Made by a program: the position numbers and the translations under genes. From positions 62,001 to 126,000 of the forward strand of contig NZ_WEGK01000002.1 in assembly GCF_009604405.1 (NCBI RefSeq): 64,000 nucleotides of DNA, read 5' to 3'. This document shows, piece after piece, positions 1 through 8,697 of the stretch (its first letter is position 1; every line of letters starts with the position of its first letter). Under the pieces are notes generated by a model. It made no database searches, was not told the origin of the DNA, and saw only the letters and a program-made list of their open reading frames with translations. This stretch comes from Nocardia macrotermitis (GTDB lineage: Bacteria; Actinomycetota; Actinomycetes; Mycobacteriales; Mycobacteriaceae).

Positions 1-179
1 CCGGGGGGACACCGCCCCGCTCGGGAATACCGGGCGGGTGCGGGTCCGGAGTGAGACCTGTGCCGGCGGGGCTCATGGATTCCCCGTCGAATGAATTCGT
101 CCTGATGGGCGGATGCATTCGCATGTGGGGCGGTGCAGCGCCCCGGTCCTGTCGGTTTTGATGATGAGGGAATACAAAA

Positions 180-890
180 GTGAAGATGCGTAAGTTCGCG
201 GTGGTCGCGGCTCTCGTAACAACCGCACTCGGCGTCACCGCCGGGGGTGCCAACGCCGCGCCGCAGCAGAGCGCGCCGGAGGCCGTCAACTTCAAGGCGT
301 GGTCGACTCCGACCGCTTCCGTCGTTCAGACCGACGCCGGTTCCATGGCCGTCGAGAACGGCGTGTTCAAGATCAAGGCCGCCGACGGAAAGACCGTTGC
401 CGGAACGGAACTGAAGTTCCGGGTCGACGACTTCGAATTCCCGATCGCGGCGAACATCGCCAACCACACCGCCACCCTGACCCCGCAGTTCGACATGGGG
501 CACGCGGTCTACAAGCCGGTGGATCTGCCGTACCAGAACACCGCGCCGTGGAAGACCCCGTACGACCGTGAGCAGGCGGCCTGGAACCGGATGAAGGACA
601 CCATCTCCACCGGTGCCACCGTCGGTACCCTGGTCGGCGGCCTGACCGGTGGCGCCATCGGATGTGTGCTCGGCGGTATCGCCGGTGCGACCGTGTCGGC
701 GGCGGCGATCGTGGGCCTGTTCGGCGCGTTCCTGCCCGCCGCGGTGATCGGCTGCTTCGGCGGCATCATCGCCGTCGGTGCGCTGGGTACCCTCGCGGGT
801 CAGCTGCTGGTGACCGCTCCGGTCGCCATCGCGGCCGCGGTGCAGTACTTCCAGACGATCAACGCGCCGTTCGTTCCCGCTGGTAAGTAA
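180..890 (+). CDS. Secreted glycine-rich protein of unknown function
   Basis: A predicted exported protein of 236 residues. Residues 1-26 form a signal peptide (basic MKMRK start, hydrophobic core, likely cleavage after ANA). Residues 27 to about 135 are a polar domain. Residues about 140-225 are hydrophobic and rich in Gly/Ala with repeated GxxxG spacing, the pattern of glycine-zipper membrane segments. The start chosen is GTG 180, with a GAGGGA-like ribosome site just upstream; ATG 186 is an alternative. The protein at 9585-10211 on the other strand has the same three-part layout and is a likely paralogue. A hairpin follows the stop. The secreted layout is clear from the sequence; no activity can be assigned. 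A surface or membrane-inserting role is a guess. Confidence 0.75.
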   Translation: MKMRKFAVVAALVTTALGVTAGGANAAPQQSAPEAVNFKAWSTPTASVVQTDAGSMAVENGVFKIKAADGKTVAGTELKFRVDDFEFPIAANIANHTATLTPQFDMGHAVYKPVDLPYQNTAPWKTPYDREQAAWNRMKDTISTGATVGTLVGGLTGGAIGCVLGGIAGATVSAAAIVGLFGAFLPAAVIGCFGGIIAVGALGTLAGQLLVTAPVAIAAAVQYFQTINAPFVPAGK

Positions 891-902
891 TTCTCGGTTC
901 GC

Positions 903-933
903 AGCGCCCCGTCCGGATTCCGGGCGGGGCGCT
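903..933 (+). terminator. Hairpin terminator after the first secreted-protein gene
   Basis: A 9-bp GC-rich stem (AGCGCCCCG / CGGGGCGCT) begins 13 bases after the stop codon at 890 and is followed by a short T-containing tail. It has the shape of an intrinsic terminator and separates this gene from the organosulfur genes that follow. Confidence 0.55.
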
Positions 934-1035
934 GTTGGCTTCCGGATGAGGTCCGGCGGCGTTCGCGGCGAAGGTATTTCGATCCCGCTGCGCGTAAACC
1001 GTGAGCGAGCGACGAGTTCGGGCGATCGTTCCGAT

Positions 1036-2250
1036 ATGACCTCCACCGCCTCGCGCACCACCACCGATTCCGAGCTCACCGAGATCTTCGCGCCCGTCTT
1101 CGAGCGGATCGCCGCGGGCGCGTTGCAGCGCGAGATCGACCGCCGCCTGCCGCACGAGGAGGTGGGCTGGTTGCGTGCCGCGAAGTTCGGCGCGTTGCGG
1201 GTGCCCGTCGAGTTCGGTGGTTACGGGGCCAGCGCGCGGCAGTTGTTCGGGTTGCTGATCGAGCTGGCCGCGGCGGAATCCAATCTGCCGCAGGCACTTC
1301 GGGTGCACTTCTCGTTCGTCGAGGATCAGCTGCTGGCCCAGCCGTCCCCGGCGAGTGAGCAGTGGTTGCGGGCGGTGGCGAACGGGACGCTGGTGGGTAA
1401 CGCGATCACCGAACCCGGTGTGGGCGCGGTGGATCGGTACCGAACCACGTTGACCCCGGACGGGGCGGACTGGCGGTTGAACGGCGTCAAGTACTACAGC
1501 ACCGGATCGCTGTACGCCGATCACATCCTGGTCGCGGCGGATCAGGACGGTGAGCGGGTGTCGGTCCTGGTCGACGCCGAGGCCTCCGGGGTGCGGCAGC
1601 ACGACGACTGGGACGGTTTCGGGCAGCGGCTGACCGCAAGTGGCACAACCGAATTCGAGAACGTCGCGGTGGCCGCGGACCGGGTTCTCGGACCGGGATA
1701 CGGCGGGCCCGGCGCGACCTACGCCACCGCCTATCTCCAGCTGGTGCAGTTGGCCGTGCTCGCGGGCATCGCCCAGCGCGCCGAACTCGACGTGCGGACC
1801 TGGGTGGCCGAGCGTACCCGCACCTACACGCACGCCGCCGCGGATCTGCCGCGCGAGGATCCGCTGGTACAGCAGGTGATCGGTCAGCTCTCGGCGGCGG
1901 CGTTCACCGCGCGGGCGACCGTGCTGGCCGTCGCCGACCGCCTGGACGAGGTGCTGGATTCCGGCGCGAGCGACGAGAACGCATTGGTGGCACTGGAATT
2001 GGCGTCCGCGCAGGCGCAGCTGGGGGTGATCGACATCGTGTTGGCGGCGACCACGCGGCTGTTCGAGGTCGGTGGCGCGTCGATCGTGTCCGAGCGGCTG
2101 CGGCTGGATCGGCACTGGCGCAACGCCCGGACCATCTCGGTGCACAATCCGGCGATTCAGAAGGCCCGCGCCATCGGTGATCACCTGCTCAACGGCACCG
2201 CGCTGCCGTTCGCGTGGAGTGCGGGGGCGCGCGGGGGAGCCGCGAAATGA
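1036..2250 (+). CDS. Acyl-CoA-dehydrogenase-fold flavoprotein, DszC/SfnB type
   Basis: A 404-residue flavoprotein with the acyl-CoA dehydrogenase fold: an N-terminal helical part, a middle beta domain (NAITEPGVGAVDRY to the GFGQRLTASGTTEFENV stretch) and a C-terminal four-helix part ending in the HWRNARTISVHNP motif. That ending is typical of the DszC/SfnB group, FMN-dependent oxygenases of organosulfur compounds that use FMNH2 from a separate reductase. ATG 1036 was chosen because family similarity begins there; an upstream in-frame start at 946 would add a non-family extension. The stop overlaps the ATG of the next gene (ATGA), so the two are translationally coupled. The flavin reductase at 8048 is a plausible FMNH2 source. 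The substrate is unknown; a role in sulfur scavenging is inferred from the neighbours. Confidence 0.85.
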   Translation: MTSTASRTTTDSELTEIFAPVFERIAAGALQREIDRRLPHEEVGWLRAAKFGALRVPVEFGGYGASARQLFGLLIELAAAESNLPQALRVHFSFVEDQLLAQPSPASEQWLRAVANGTLVGNAITEPGVGAVDRYRTTLTPDGADWRLNGVKYYSTGSLYADHILVAADQDGERVSVLVDAEASGVRQHDDWDGFGQRLTASGTTEFENVAVAADRVLGPGYGGPGATYATAYLQLVQLAVLAGIAQRAELDVRTWVAERTRTYTHAAADLPREDPLVQQVIGQLSAAAFTARATVLAVADRLDEVLDSGASDENALVALELASAQAQLGVIDIVLAATTRLFEVGGASIVSERLRLDRHWRNARTISVHNPAIQKARAIGDHLLNGTALPFAWSAGARGGAAK

Positions 2251-3680
2251 CCCGGCGGATCCGGTTCAACGCGTTCGACATGAATTGCGTCGCGCACCAA
2301 TCGCCGGGACTGTGGCGTCACCCGCAGGACCAGTCGCATCGGTACACCGAGCTGAGTTACTGGACCGAACTGGCGAAACTGTTGGAGCGCGGGCGATTCG
2401 ACGGCATCTTCATCGCCGACGTGCTGGGCACCTACGACGTGTACGGCGGTGACGACACCGCCGCGCTGCGCCAGGGCGCGCAGATCCCGCTGTCCGATCC
2501 GCTGCTGCTGGTGTCCGCGATGGCCGCTGTCACAACGCATCTCGGCTTCGGCATCACCACCGGGACCGGGTTCGAACATCCGTATCCGTTCGCCCGGCGG
2601 CTGTCCACGTTGGATCATCTCACCGGCGGACGGGTCGGCTGGAATGTGGTGACGGGCTATCTGCCTTCGGCCGCAAGGAATTTCGGCGAGGCCGATCAGC
2701 TCGACCACGACGATCGGTACGACCGGGCCGATGAGTATCTCGAGGTGCTCTACAAGTTGTGGGAGGGCTCCTGGGCAGAGGACGCGGTGGTGCGTGACGC
2801 CGAGGCCGGGGTGTACGTGGATCCCGAGAAGGTGCACCACATCGGGCATTACGGCACGCACTACACGGTTCCGGGTATCCACCTGTCCGAGCCGTCGCCG
2901 CAGCGCACGCCCGTGATCTATCAGGCCGGAGCCTCGCCACGCGGCACCCGGTTCGCTGCCGAGAACGCGGAGGCGATATTCGTCGCGGCACCCTCGAAAC
3001 GCGTTCTCGGGCAGACCGTCTCGCGAATCCGGGAGGCGTTGCGCGAGGCCGGGCGCGATCCGTACTCGGCACGGATCTACGCGCTGGCGACGATCGTCAC
3101 CGATGCCACCGACGAGGCCGCCGAGCGCAAGCATCGGGAGTATCTCGAGTACGCGAGCGTCGAGGGCGGGCTGGTGTTCATGTCGGGGTGGATGGGGATC
3201 GACCTGTCCGAATACGATCTGGACGATCCGATCGGCCAGGTCCGCAGCAATGCGATCCAGTCGGCGGTGTCGGCGTTCCAGGAGTTCGACGACGACGGCC
3301 GCGAGTGGACGGTGCGCGATATCGCGCGCTGGGCGGGGATCGGCGGGATGGGGCCGGTGTTCGTCGGTTCGGGGGAATCGGTGGCGGATCGGTTGCAGGA
3401 GTGGGTGGAGCAGACCGATGTGGACGGGTTCAACCTCGCCTACGCGATCACCCCGGGCAGTTTCGAAGATGTTGTGCGACATGTGATTCCGGTGTTGACC
3501 GAGCGGGGCGCGTATCCGACCGAGTATGTGCCGGGCACGTTGCGCAACGCGCTGTTCGGTGCGGGTGATCGGCTGCCCGAGGAACATCGTGGTGCGCGAT
3601 ATCGCTTGGGCGGCAAGGCATCCACGGCGTACCCGGCCTCGGTGCGACGTCCGGATCTGACGGTCGCCGCGCAGTCCTGA
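2247..3680 (+). CDS. NtaA/SnaA/DszA-family FMN monooxygenase
   Basis: A 477-residue luciferase-like, FMNH2-dependent monooxygenase of the NtaA/SnaA/DszA/DmoA family. Family marks include the start RIRFNAFDMNC, the stretch HLGFGITTGTGFEHPYPFARR, TGGRVGWNVVTGY, a C-terminal VGSGESVADRLQEWV and DGFNLAYAI. The length fits the family (about 440-480). ATG 2247 overlaps the stop of the preceding DszC/SfnB-type gene by 4 bp. The pairing of an acyl-CoA-dehydrogenase-like oxygenase with a DszA-like oxygenase recalls stepwise C-S bond cleavage in dibenzothiophene and alkylsulfone use, but this organism need not use those substrates. A perfect hairpin terminator follows the stop closely, so genes at 1036 and 2247 probably form a two-gene operon. 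Confidence 0.87.
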   Translation: MTRRIRFNAFDMNCVAHQSPGLWRHPQDQSHRYTELSYWTELAKLLERGRFDGIFIADVLGTYDVYGGDDTAALRQGAQIPLSDPLLLVSAMAAVTTHLGFGITTGTGFEHPYPFARRLSTLDHLTGGRVGWNVVTGYLPSAARNFGEADQLDHDDRYDRADEYLEVLYKLWEGSWAEDAVVRDAEAGVYVDPEKVHHIGHYGTHYTVPGIHLSEPSPQRTPVIYQAGASPRGTRFAAENAEAIFVAAPSKRVLGQTVSRIREALREAGRDPYSARIYALATIVTDATDEAAERKHREYLEYASVEGGLVFMSGWMGIDLSEYDLDDPIGQVRSNAIQSAVSAFQEFDDDGREWTVRDIARWAGIGGMGPVFVGSGESVADRLQEWVEQTDVDGFNLAYAITPGSFEDVVRHVIPVLTERGAYPTEYVPGTLRNALFGAGDRLPEEHRGARYRLGGKASTAYPASVRRPDLTVAAQS

Positions 3681-3684
3681 ATCC

Positions 3685-3723
3685 GGCCCGAATTGTGAAA
3701 CTGCGGATTTCACAATTCGGGCC
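3685..3723 (+). terminator. Strong intrinsic terminator
   Basis: A perfect 16-bp stem (GGCCCGAATTGTGAAA, 3685-3700, pairing with 3708-3723), a 7-base loop and a T-rich tail (TTCTTT). It lies 5 bases after the NtaA-type gene stop and should end the first organosulfur operon. It is unusually AT-rich for this genome and symmetric, so it may also act as an operator. Confidence 0.85.
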
Positions 3724-3821
3724 TTCTTTCGTGCTCGTACCTGCCGGAAACCGCTGCCACAGATTGGTTCTCGGTGATTGCAACACTCTGCGGCCGACCT
3801 GCTCGATTGCAGAATTTCCTT

Positions 3822-5195
3822 ATGACTGAACAGAATTCGTCTCGAACCGCAGCAATCATCGGGGCCGGGCAGACCGGCGTCACCGCCGCACTCGGCCTCC
3901 TGGACGCGGGGTTCCAGGTCACCGTCTACAGCGATCGCGATCAGCAGAGCCTGCGCAACGATGTCCCCGCCACCGGCACCGCGCTGGGTTTCGGTGAGGC
4001 GCAGGCCGCCGAGGCCGCGCTCGGGCAGGACACCTTCGTCGATCGCGCGCCCAATCACTCGGGGTTGAGCGTGCGTTTCGCGGGACCGGAGAATGCCGAA
4101 TTGATCGGATTCGACGGCAATTTCGACGGATTCGTCGGTCTCGCGGTGGACACCCGGCTCAAGGCCGACGAGCGGCTGACCGCGTTCCAGGAGCGCGGCG
4201 GGCGTTTCGTGGTGGACCAGGTGACGCCGGAGAAGCTGGACAAGATCGCCGCCGAGAACGATCTGACCCTCGTCGCCACCGGACGTGGCGGCCTGTCGGA
4301 CCTGTTCGCGATCGACACCGACCGCACGGTGTACTCCGAGCCGCAGCGCAAGCTGCTGACCGTCACGTTGACCGGATTGGGTAACGGCCCAGAGGTTTTC
4401 GCGCATCGCAGCCCGAAAGGTGGTGCGCACAGCCTGTTCTCGATCTTCGCCGAGCAGGGTGAGGCGTGGTGGGGTTCGTATCTGCACAAGGACGCGGGCG
4501 CGTCGTGGGTGTTCCTGGGCTGGGCGCGGCCCGGCAGCGATTGGGACAAGCGTTTCGCCGCAGCGGATTCCGCGTCCTCGGCACACGAGATCGTCAAGCA
4601 GATCTACCGCGACTACATCGACTGGGATCTGCCCGAGGTGCTGTCCACGCAGGTGATCGAGGAGGATCCGCACTCCTGGCTCAAGGGCGCGGTGCGTCCG
4701 GTGGTGCGCAAGGCCGTCGGCACGACCGCGAACGGACATCTGGTGCTCGCGATCGGCGATACCGCCGTGGCGTACGACCCGGTCGCCGGACAGGGTGCGC
4801 AGAGCGGGCTGATCCAGGCGCAGCGCCTGGTCACCGCCGCCGCGGCCCATGAGGGCGAGTTCGATCGGGCCTGGCTCGAGGCGCGGTACGCGGACTTCCT
4901 GAGCTTCCGCTCCGACGCGGCGGCCAAGGCGACCCGGCTGTTCCTGAGCGACCCGGAACTGGCCGACATCAGCAACCGCTTCTTCCCGGCCGCCCAGGTG
5001 GACGAGAAGTTCGCCTCCGCGTTGGTCTCCCTGCTGCACCGGCCGCAGCCGTTCCTGCCCATCGACTCGGTGGCCGCCGCCGACGCGTACATCGAGGAGG
5101 TCACGGGCGTGAAGGCCGAGGACATCCTGGCCACCTTCGCCCCGGCGGGCCGCTTCGAGCGGTCGCAGTACAGCGCGGCAGCTGTTGAAGTCTGA
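3822..5195 (+). CDS. StyA-like FAD monooxygenase (styrene/indole monooxygenase family)
   Basis: A 457-residue FAD-dependent monooxygenase. It opens with an N-terminal dinucleotide fold (GAGQTG at residues 14-19) and VTVYSDRD. The middle has GGRFVVDQV, LTLVATGRGGLSDLF and SEPQRKLLTV, and the FAD pyrophosphate contact AYDPVAGQGAQSG is near residue 320. These match the order of motifs in styrene monooxygenase StyA, which takes FADH2 from a separate reductase and adds oxygen to alkenes or heteroatoms. ATG 3822 was chosen because the GxGxxG fold begins 13 residues later; an upstream start at 3774 adds an unrelated stretch. It lies between two organosulfur blocks, so S-oxygenation of a thioether is a reasonable but untested guess. 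The repeat element at 5251-5404 follows it. Confidence 0.82.
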   Translation: MTEQNSSRTAAIIGAGQTGVTAALGLLDAGFQVTVYSDRDQQSLRNDVPATGTALGFGEAQAAEAALGQDTFVDRAPNHSGLSVRFAGPENAELIGFDGNFDGFVGLAVDTRLKADERLTAFQERGGRFVVDQVTPEKLDKIAAENDLTLVATGRGGLSDLFAIDTDRTVYSEPQRKLLTVTLTGLGNGPEVFAHRSPKGGAHSLFSIFAEQGEAWWGSYLHKDAGASWVFLGWARPGSDWDKRFAAADSASSAHEIVKQIYRDYIDWDLPEVLSTQVIEEDPHSWLKGAVRPVVRKAVGTTANGHLVLAIGDTAVAYDPVAGQGAQSGLIQAQRLVTAAAAHEGEFDRAWLEARYADFLSFRSDAAAKATRLFLSDPELADISNRFFPAAQVDEKFASALVSLLHRPQPFLPIDSVAAADAYIEEVTGVKAEDILATFAPAGRFERSQYSAAAVEV

Positions 5196-5520
5196 GGACA
5201 GCCACCGCCACCCGATTCCGCCGGCCACCGACAACGCCAACAGCGAGGTCGCCCAGTTCCGCCAGCTCCAAATAACGCCAACAGTAAGGGGCGGGGCCCG
5301 GCTCGATTCTGGACTGACGGAGCGGGGGAGCGAAGCGGAGGAGCGGAGGAGGGAAGAATCGAGCCTTCGCCGGGCCCCGGCCCCGCCGGAGCGGAGCGGA
5401 GGCAATTGAACACAGCGCGATTCAAAACCTCGTGCCGGGTGTCTCGTGATGCTGAAGTGAAAGGCATACGGGGTGCCCGGTCAAGGGCGCAGGATCCGGC
5501 CGACACCACTGGGAGCAGGA
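5196..5520. other. Intergenic stretch before sfnG
   Basis: The 325 bases between the StyA-like gene and sfnG hold the palindromic repeat at 5251-5404 and about 115 bases of leader. The last part carries the sfnG ribosome site (GGAGCAGGA before GTG 5521). I see no coding sequence here. Confidence 0.6.
5251..5404. repeat. Dispersed palindromic element, copy 1
   Basis: This copy starts with GCCCAGTTCCGCCAGCTCCA followed by AATAACGCCAACA, contains long inverted arms (5288-5310 and 5355-5387, the right arm broken by TTCG after GAGCC), and ends with CCGCCGGAGCGGAG. The element at 63825-63972 has the same order of parts: near-identical outer ends, different but self-complementary arms, and the same GAGCCTTCG break in the right arm. 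Conserved ends with co-varying arms imply a structured, dispersed non-coding repeat, perhaps a small non-autonomous mobile element or a transcription-linked hairpin. Confidence 0.7.
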
Positions 5521-6636
5521 GTGAGTACCGAAAAGATTGCCGAGCAGACGCGATTCGCCTACTGGGTGCCCAATGTCAGTGGCGGGCTGGTCACCAGTGA
5601 TATCGAACAGCGCACGTCGTGGGACTTCGAGTACAACAAGAAGCTGGCCCGCACCGCGGAGAACAACGGTTTCGAGTACGCGCTGTCCCAGGTGCGCTAC
5701 ACCGCCTCCTACGGCGCGGAATTCCAGCACGAGTCGACCTCGTTCAGCCTCGCGCTGTTGGGCGCGACCGAACGGCTGAAGGTCATCGCCGCGATTCACC
5801 CGGGGCTGTGGCATCCGGCCGTGCTGGCGAAGTTCGGGGCGACGGCGGATCACCTGTCCAACGGGCGATTCGCGATCAACGTGGTCTCGGGCTGGTTCGC
5901 CGGTGAGTTCAAGGCGCTCGGTGAGCCGTGGCTCGAACACGACGAAAGATACCGGCGCAGTGCGGAATTCCTCGAGGTGATCCGCAAGATCTGGACCGAG
6001 GACGGCGTCGACTACGGCGGCGACTTCTACCGGATCCGCGATTTCACGCTCAAGCCGAAGCCGCTGAACACCCCGGAACGGCCGAATCCCGAACTGTTCC
6101 AAGGCGGTAACTCCACCGCCGCCCGCCGCAACGGCGGCCGGTTCGCCGACTGGTACTTCTCCAACGGCAAGGACTTCGACGGCGTCACAGAGCAATTGGA
6201 CGATCTGCGCAATGTGGCACGCGCGCACGATCGCGAGGTGAAGTTCGGGCTCAACGGGTTCATCATCGCCCGGGACACCGAGAAGGAAGCCCACGACACC
6301 CTGCGCGAGATCATCGCGAAGGCGAACAAGCCCGCGGTGGAAGGGTTCCGGGACGCGGTGCAGCAGGCGGGCGCCTCGACCGGGGATCGCAAGGGGATGT
6401 GGGCCGATTCCACCTTCGAGGATCTGGTGCAGTACAACGACGGTTTCCGGACCGGGTTGATCGGCACGCCGGAGCAGATCGCCGAACGGATCGTGGCCTA
6501 CCGCGATCGCGGCGTCGATCTGATCCTGGGCGGGTTCCTGCACTTCCAGGAGGAGATCGAGTACTTCGGGCAGCGGGTGCTGCCGCTGGTGCGCGAACTC
6601 GAGGCGCAGCGTCGTCCGGCGGTCGTGGCGGGCTGA
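5521..6636 (+). CDS. sfnG: FMNH2-dependent dimethylsulfone monooxygenase
   Basis: A 371-residue luciferase-like monooxygenase closely matching SfnG of Pseudomonas putida along its length. Shared stretches include RFAYWVPNVSGGLV, IEQRTSWDFEYN, FEYALSQVRYTA, NVVSGWFAGEFKALGEPWL, HDERYRRSAEF, STFEDLVQYNDGFRT, LIGTPEQIAERIV and FLHFQEEIEYFGQ. SfnG converts dimethylsulfone to methanesulfinate and formaldehyde with FMNH2 and O2, a step in using dimethyl sulfide or DMSO as sulfur source. The start is GTG 5521, preceded by GGAGCAGGA and matching the family N-terminus. Its stop overlaps the start of the SfnB-like gene by one base (TGATG). In Pseudomonas, sfnG is controlled by sigma-54 and SfnR; no SfnR-like regulator is seen here, so control must differ. 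Confidence 0.93.
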   Translation: MSTEKIAEQTRFAYWVPNVSGGLVTSDIEQRTSWDFEYNKKLARTAENNGFEYALSQVRYTASYGAEFQHESTSFSLALLGATERLKVIAAIHPGLWHPAVLAKFGATADHLSNGRFAINVVSGWFAGEFKALGEPWLEHDERYRRSAEFLEVIRKIWTEDGVDYGGDFYRIRDFTLKPKPLNTPERPNPELFQGGNSTAARRNGGRFADWYFSNGKDFDGVTEQLDDLRNVARAHDREVKFGLNGFIIARDTEKEAHDTLREIIAKANKPAVEGFRDAVQQAGASTGDRKGMWADSTFEDLVQYNDGFRTGLIGTPEQIAERIVAYRDRGVDLILGGFLHFQEEIEYFGQRVLPLVRELEAQRRPAVVAG

Positions 6637-7856
6637 TGACAGCCACTGCCGCACAACGGATCACCTCCGCCGGGCACGCCCGGCGGGTGGCGCTGGAGCT
6701 GGCGGACGAGTTCGCCGTCACGGCCGCCGAGCGGGATCGCTTGCGGCAGTTGCCCCATGGCGAAGTGGAGCGGTTGGCGGCCAGCGGATTGCTGGCCGTC
6801 ACCGTGCCCGCCGCGCACGGCGGCGCGGAGCTGCCGCCGAGCGAATTGGCCGAGGTGGTAAGGACTCTCGCGGTCGCGGACCCCAATATCGCGCAGATTC
6901 CGCACAGTCATTTCGTCTATCTGAATCTGCTGCGGCTGGCCGGATCGGCCGAGCAGCAGCAGCGGTATTTCGCGCAGGTGCTCGACGGGGCGCAGATCGC
7001 CAACGCACAGTCCGAACGGGGTGGTGCGACGGTTGCCGAAGTGGCGACCACGTTGCGCCCGGACGGGCCGGGGTTGCGTGTCGACGGTACCAAATACTAT
7101 TGCACCGGTTCGCCTTTCGCGGGAATCCTCGCGGTGCTGACCCGGTTGGACGATCCCGAGGGACGCACCGGGTTGAGTCCCGGCGAGTACGTGGCCTTCC
7201 TACCCGCGAGCAGTCCGGGCGTGGAGATCCTCGACGACTGGAATGCGTTGGGGCAGCGCACAACCGGTAGTGGCACCGTGCGGTTCGACGGTGTTCGGGT
7301 CGAGCGTGATCAGCTCGTCGCCCGGGATGCGGCGGTGCGTGCGCCGACCGGGTACGGGGCGTTCGCGCAGCTGCTGCACGTGGCGATCGACACCGGCATC
7401 GCGCGCGGGGCACTCAGTGCGGCAACGGAATTCGTGCGTACTCGGAGTCGGCCGTGGTTCGAGGCCAAGGTCGAGCGGGCGATCGACGATCCGCTGGTGA
7501 TCCAGCGCATCGGTGAGCTGGCCGTGTCGGTGACCGCCGCCGAGGCCACGTTGACGGCCGCCGGGCTGGCGGTCGACGCCGCCACCGCGAGTGCCGATCC
7601 GGGGCAGGACGTTATCGCGCGGGCCTCGCTGGCGGTCGCGGCGGCCAAGATCCTCGCCGACCGGGCCGCGACCGAGGTGTCGTCCGCGTTGTTCGAAGTC
7701 AGTGGAACTCGCAGTGCCGCAACCGAATACGGCCTGGATCACTTCTGGCGCAACGCCCGCACCCACACGTTGCACGACCCGGTCCGCTGGAAATACCAGC
7801 ATCTGGGCCGCGCACTGCTGCATGACACCCCACCGCCCTTACATGGAGTGCTCTAG
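6636..7856 (+). CDS. SfnB-family sulfur acquisition oxidoreductase
   Basis: A 406-residue acyl-CoA-dehydrogenase-fold flavoprotein. Motifs of the SfnB/DszC group include RLRQLPHGEVERLAASGLL, PQIPHSHF-like IAQIPHSHFVYLN, DGTKYYCTGSPFAG, WNALGQRTTGSGTVRFDGV and the C-terminal HFWRNARTHTLHDPVRWKY. It begins at ATG 6636, overlapping the sfnG stop by one base, so the pair should be co-translated. SfnB-type proteins travel with SfnG in many bacteria and are needed for growth on dimethylsulfone or related sulfur sources; the exact reaction is unsettled. It is about 35-40% like the protein at 1036-2250 by eye, so the window holds two distinct members of the group. Confidence 0.88.
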   Translation: MTATAAQRITSAGHARRVALELADEFAVTAAERDRLRQLPHGEVERLAASGLLAVTVPAAHGGAELPPSELAEVVRTLAVADPNIAQIPHSHFVYLNLLRLAGSAEQQQRYFAQVLDGAQIANAQSERGGATVAEVATTLRPDGPGLRVDGTKYYCTGSPFAGILAVLTRLDDPEGRTGLSPGEYVAFLPASSPGVEILDDWNALGQRTTGSGTVRFDGVRVERDQLVARDAAVRAPTGYGAFAQLLHVAIDTGIARGALSAATEFVRTRSRPWFEAKVERAIDDPLVIQRIGELAVSVTAAEATLTAAGLAVDAATASADPGQDVIARASLAVAAAKILADRAATEVSSALFEVSGTRSAATEYGLDHFWRNARTHTLHDPVRWKYQHLGRALLHDTPPPLHGVL

Positions 7857-8047
7857 AAGGAGGCTGCACTTTCGGCCCGCCGCACCGTGCGGCTCCGCCC
7901 TGGATATGTGCTGGTCAGGAGTGGGAGCATGCCCGGAGGACCGGCGTTGGCCGGCTCGGAATCGACTTCGTCGCGGCCGTGCGATCGGCTGCGGCACCGC
8001 CGGGACGCGCAGAGCCACCGGCAGCGCATCGCTGGAAAGAGGTACCC

Positions 8048-8563
8048 ATGTCCGAATTGCAGGAGATCCCCGCCGACGCCACCGGATTGCGTAGCGCCTT
8101 CGCCGCGTTCCCGAGCGGCGTGGTCACTGTGTGTGCCGAAATCGACGGTGTGCGTTACGGATTGGCGGTGAGTACGTTCGTTCCGGTGTCGCTGGATCCG
8201 CCGCTGGTGTCGTTCTGTGTGCAGAACAGTTCCTCGACGTGGCCGCGGTTGGCGCAGGCCAGTCATCTCGGGTTGAGTCTGCTGGGGACCGATCAGCAGG
8301 ATGCGGCGCGGTCGTTCGGGTCGCGGACGGGGGATCGGTTCGCGGGGGTGGGGTTGCGGCGTGGCGCCGGGCACGCGGTGTTCGTGGAGGGGGCGTCGGC
8401 GTGGATCGAGGGGTCGGTGCACGCGCAGGTGCCCGCCGGAGATCACCAGGTCGTGCTGGTGCACATCCATCGGCTGGCGACCCGCGCCGATATCGATCCG
8501 CTGGTGTTCCACGGCAGTCGGTACCGGCGGCTGCACAGTGAGGAATTGCGTCCCGCCGGATGA
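8048..8563 (+). CDS. Flavin reductase (NAD(P)H:FMN type)
   Basis: A 171-residue flavin reductase-like protein with the split-barrel FMN-binding fold. Marks are LRSAFAAFPSGVVTVCA, the VSTFVPVSLDPPLVSFCV flavin loop, SFGSRTGDRFAGV and the terminal VHIHRL and LVFHGSRYRRL. Members reduce FMN with NAD(P)H and pass FMNH2 to two-component monooxygenases. This is the only obvious reductase in the left third, so it may supply SfnG, the NtaA/DszA-type and the luciferase-like enzymes. ATG 8048 was chosen for the GAAAGAGG ribosome site upstream. A 191-base gap separates it from the SfnB-like gene; no other gene is evident there, so it may still belong to that operon. Confidence 0.88.
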   Translation: MSELQEIPADATGLRSAFAAFPSGVVTVCAEIDGVRYGLAVSTFVPVSLDPPLVSFCVQNSSSTWPRLAQASHLGLSLLGTDQQDAARSFGSRTGDRFAGVGLRRGAGHAVFVEGASAWIEGSVHAQVPAGDHQVVLVHIHRLATRADIDPLVFHGSRYRRLHSEELRPAG

Positions 8564-8697
8564 GTCGCTCCGGCGTGTCCGACTTCGTGTCTCCAGTGAT
8601 ATCGATCACGTGTGCGGGCGTATGCCCGCAGGTGGGAATTATTGCTTCTGGATCGTAAACCGGTGCGCGGTAGTGAATTCCGTCTCAATCGCTCGGC

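Noticed and set aside
2181..5405. A minus-strand open frame of more than 1,000 codons opposite the NtaA-type and StyA-like genes
   Set aside because: It runs antisense to two genes with clear family motifs, is Arg/Gly/His-rich with no domain, and is a usual side effect of high-GC codon bias.
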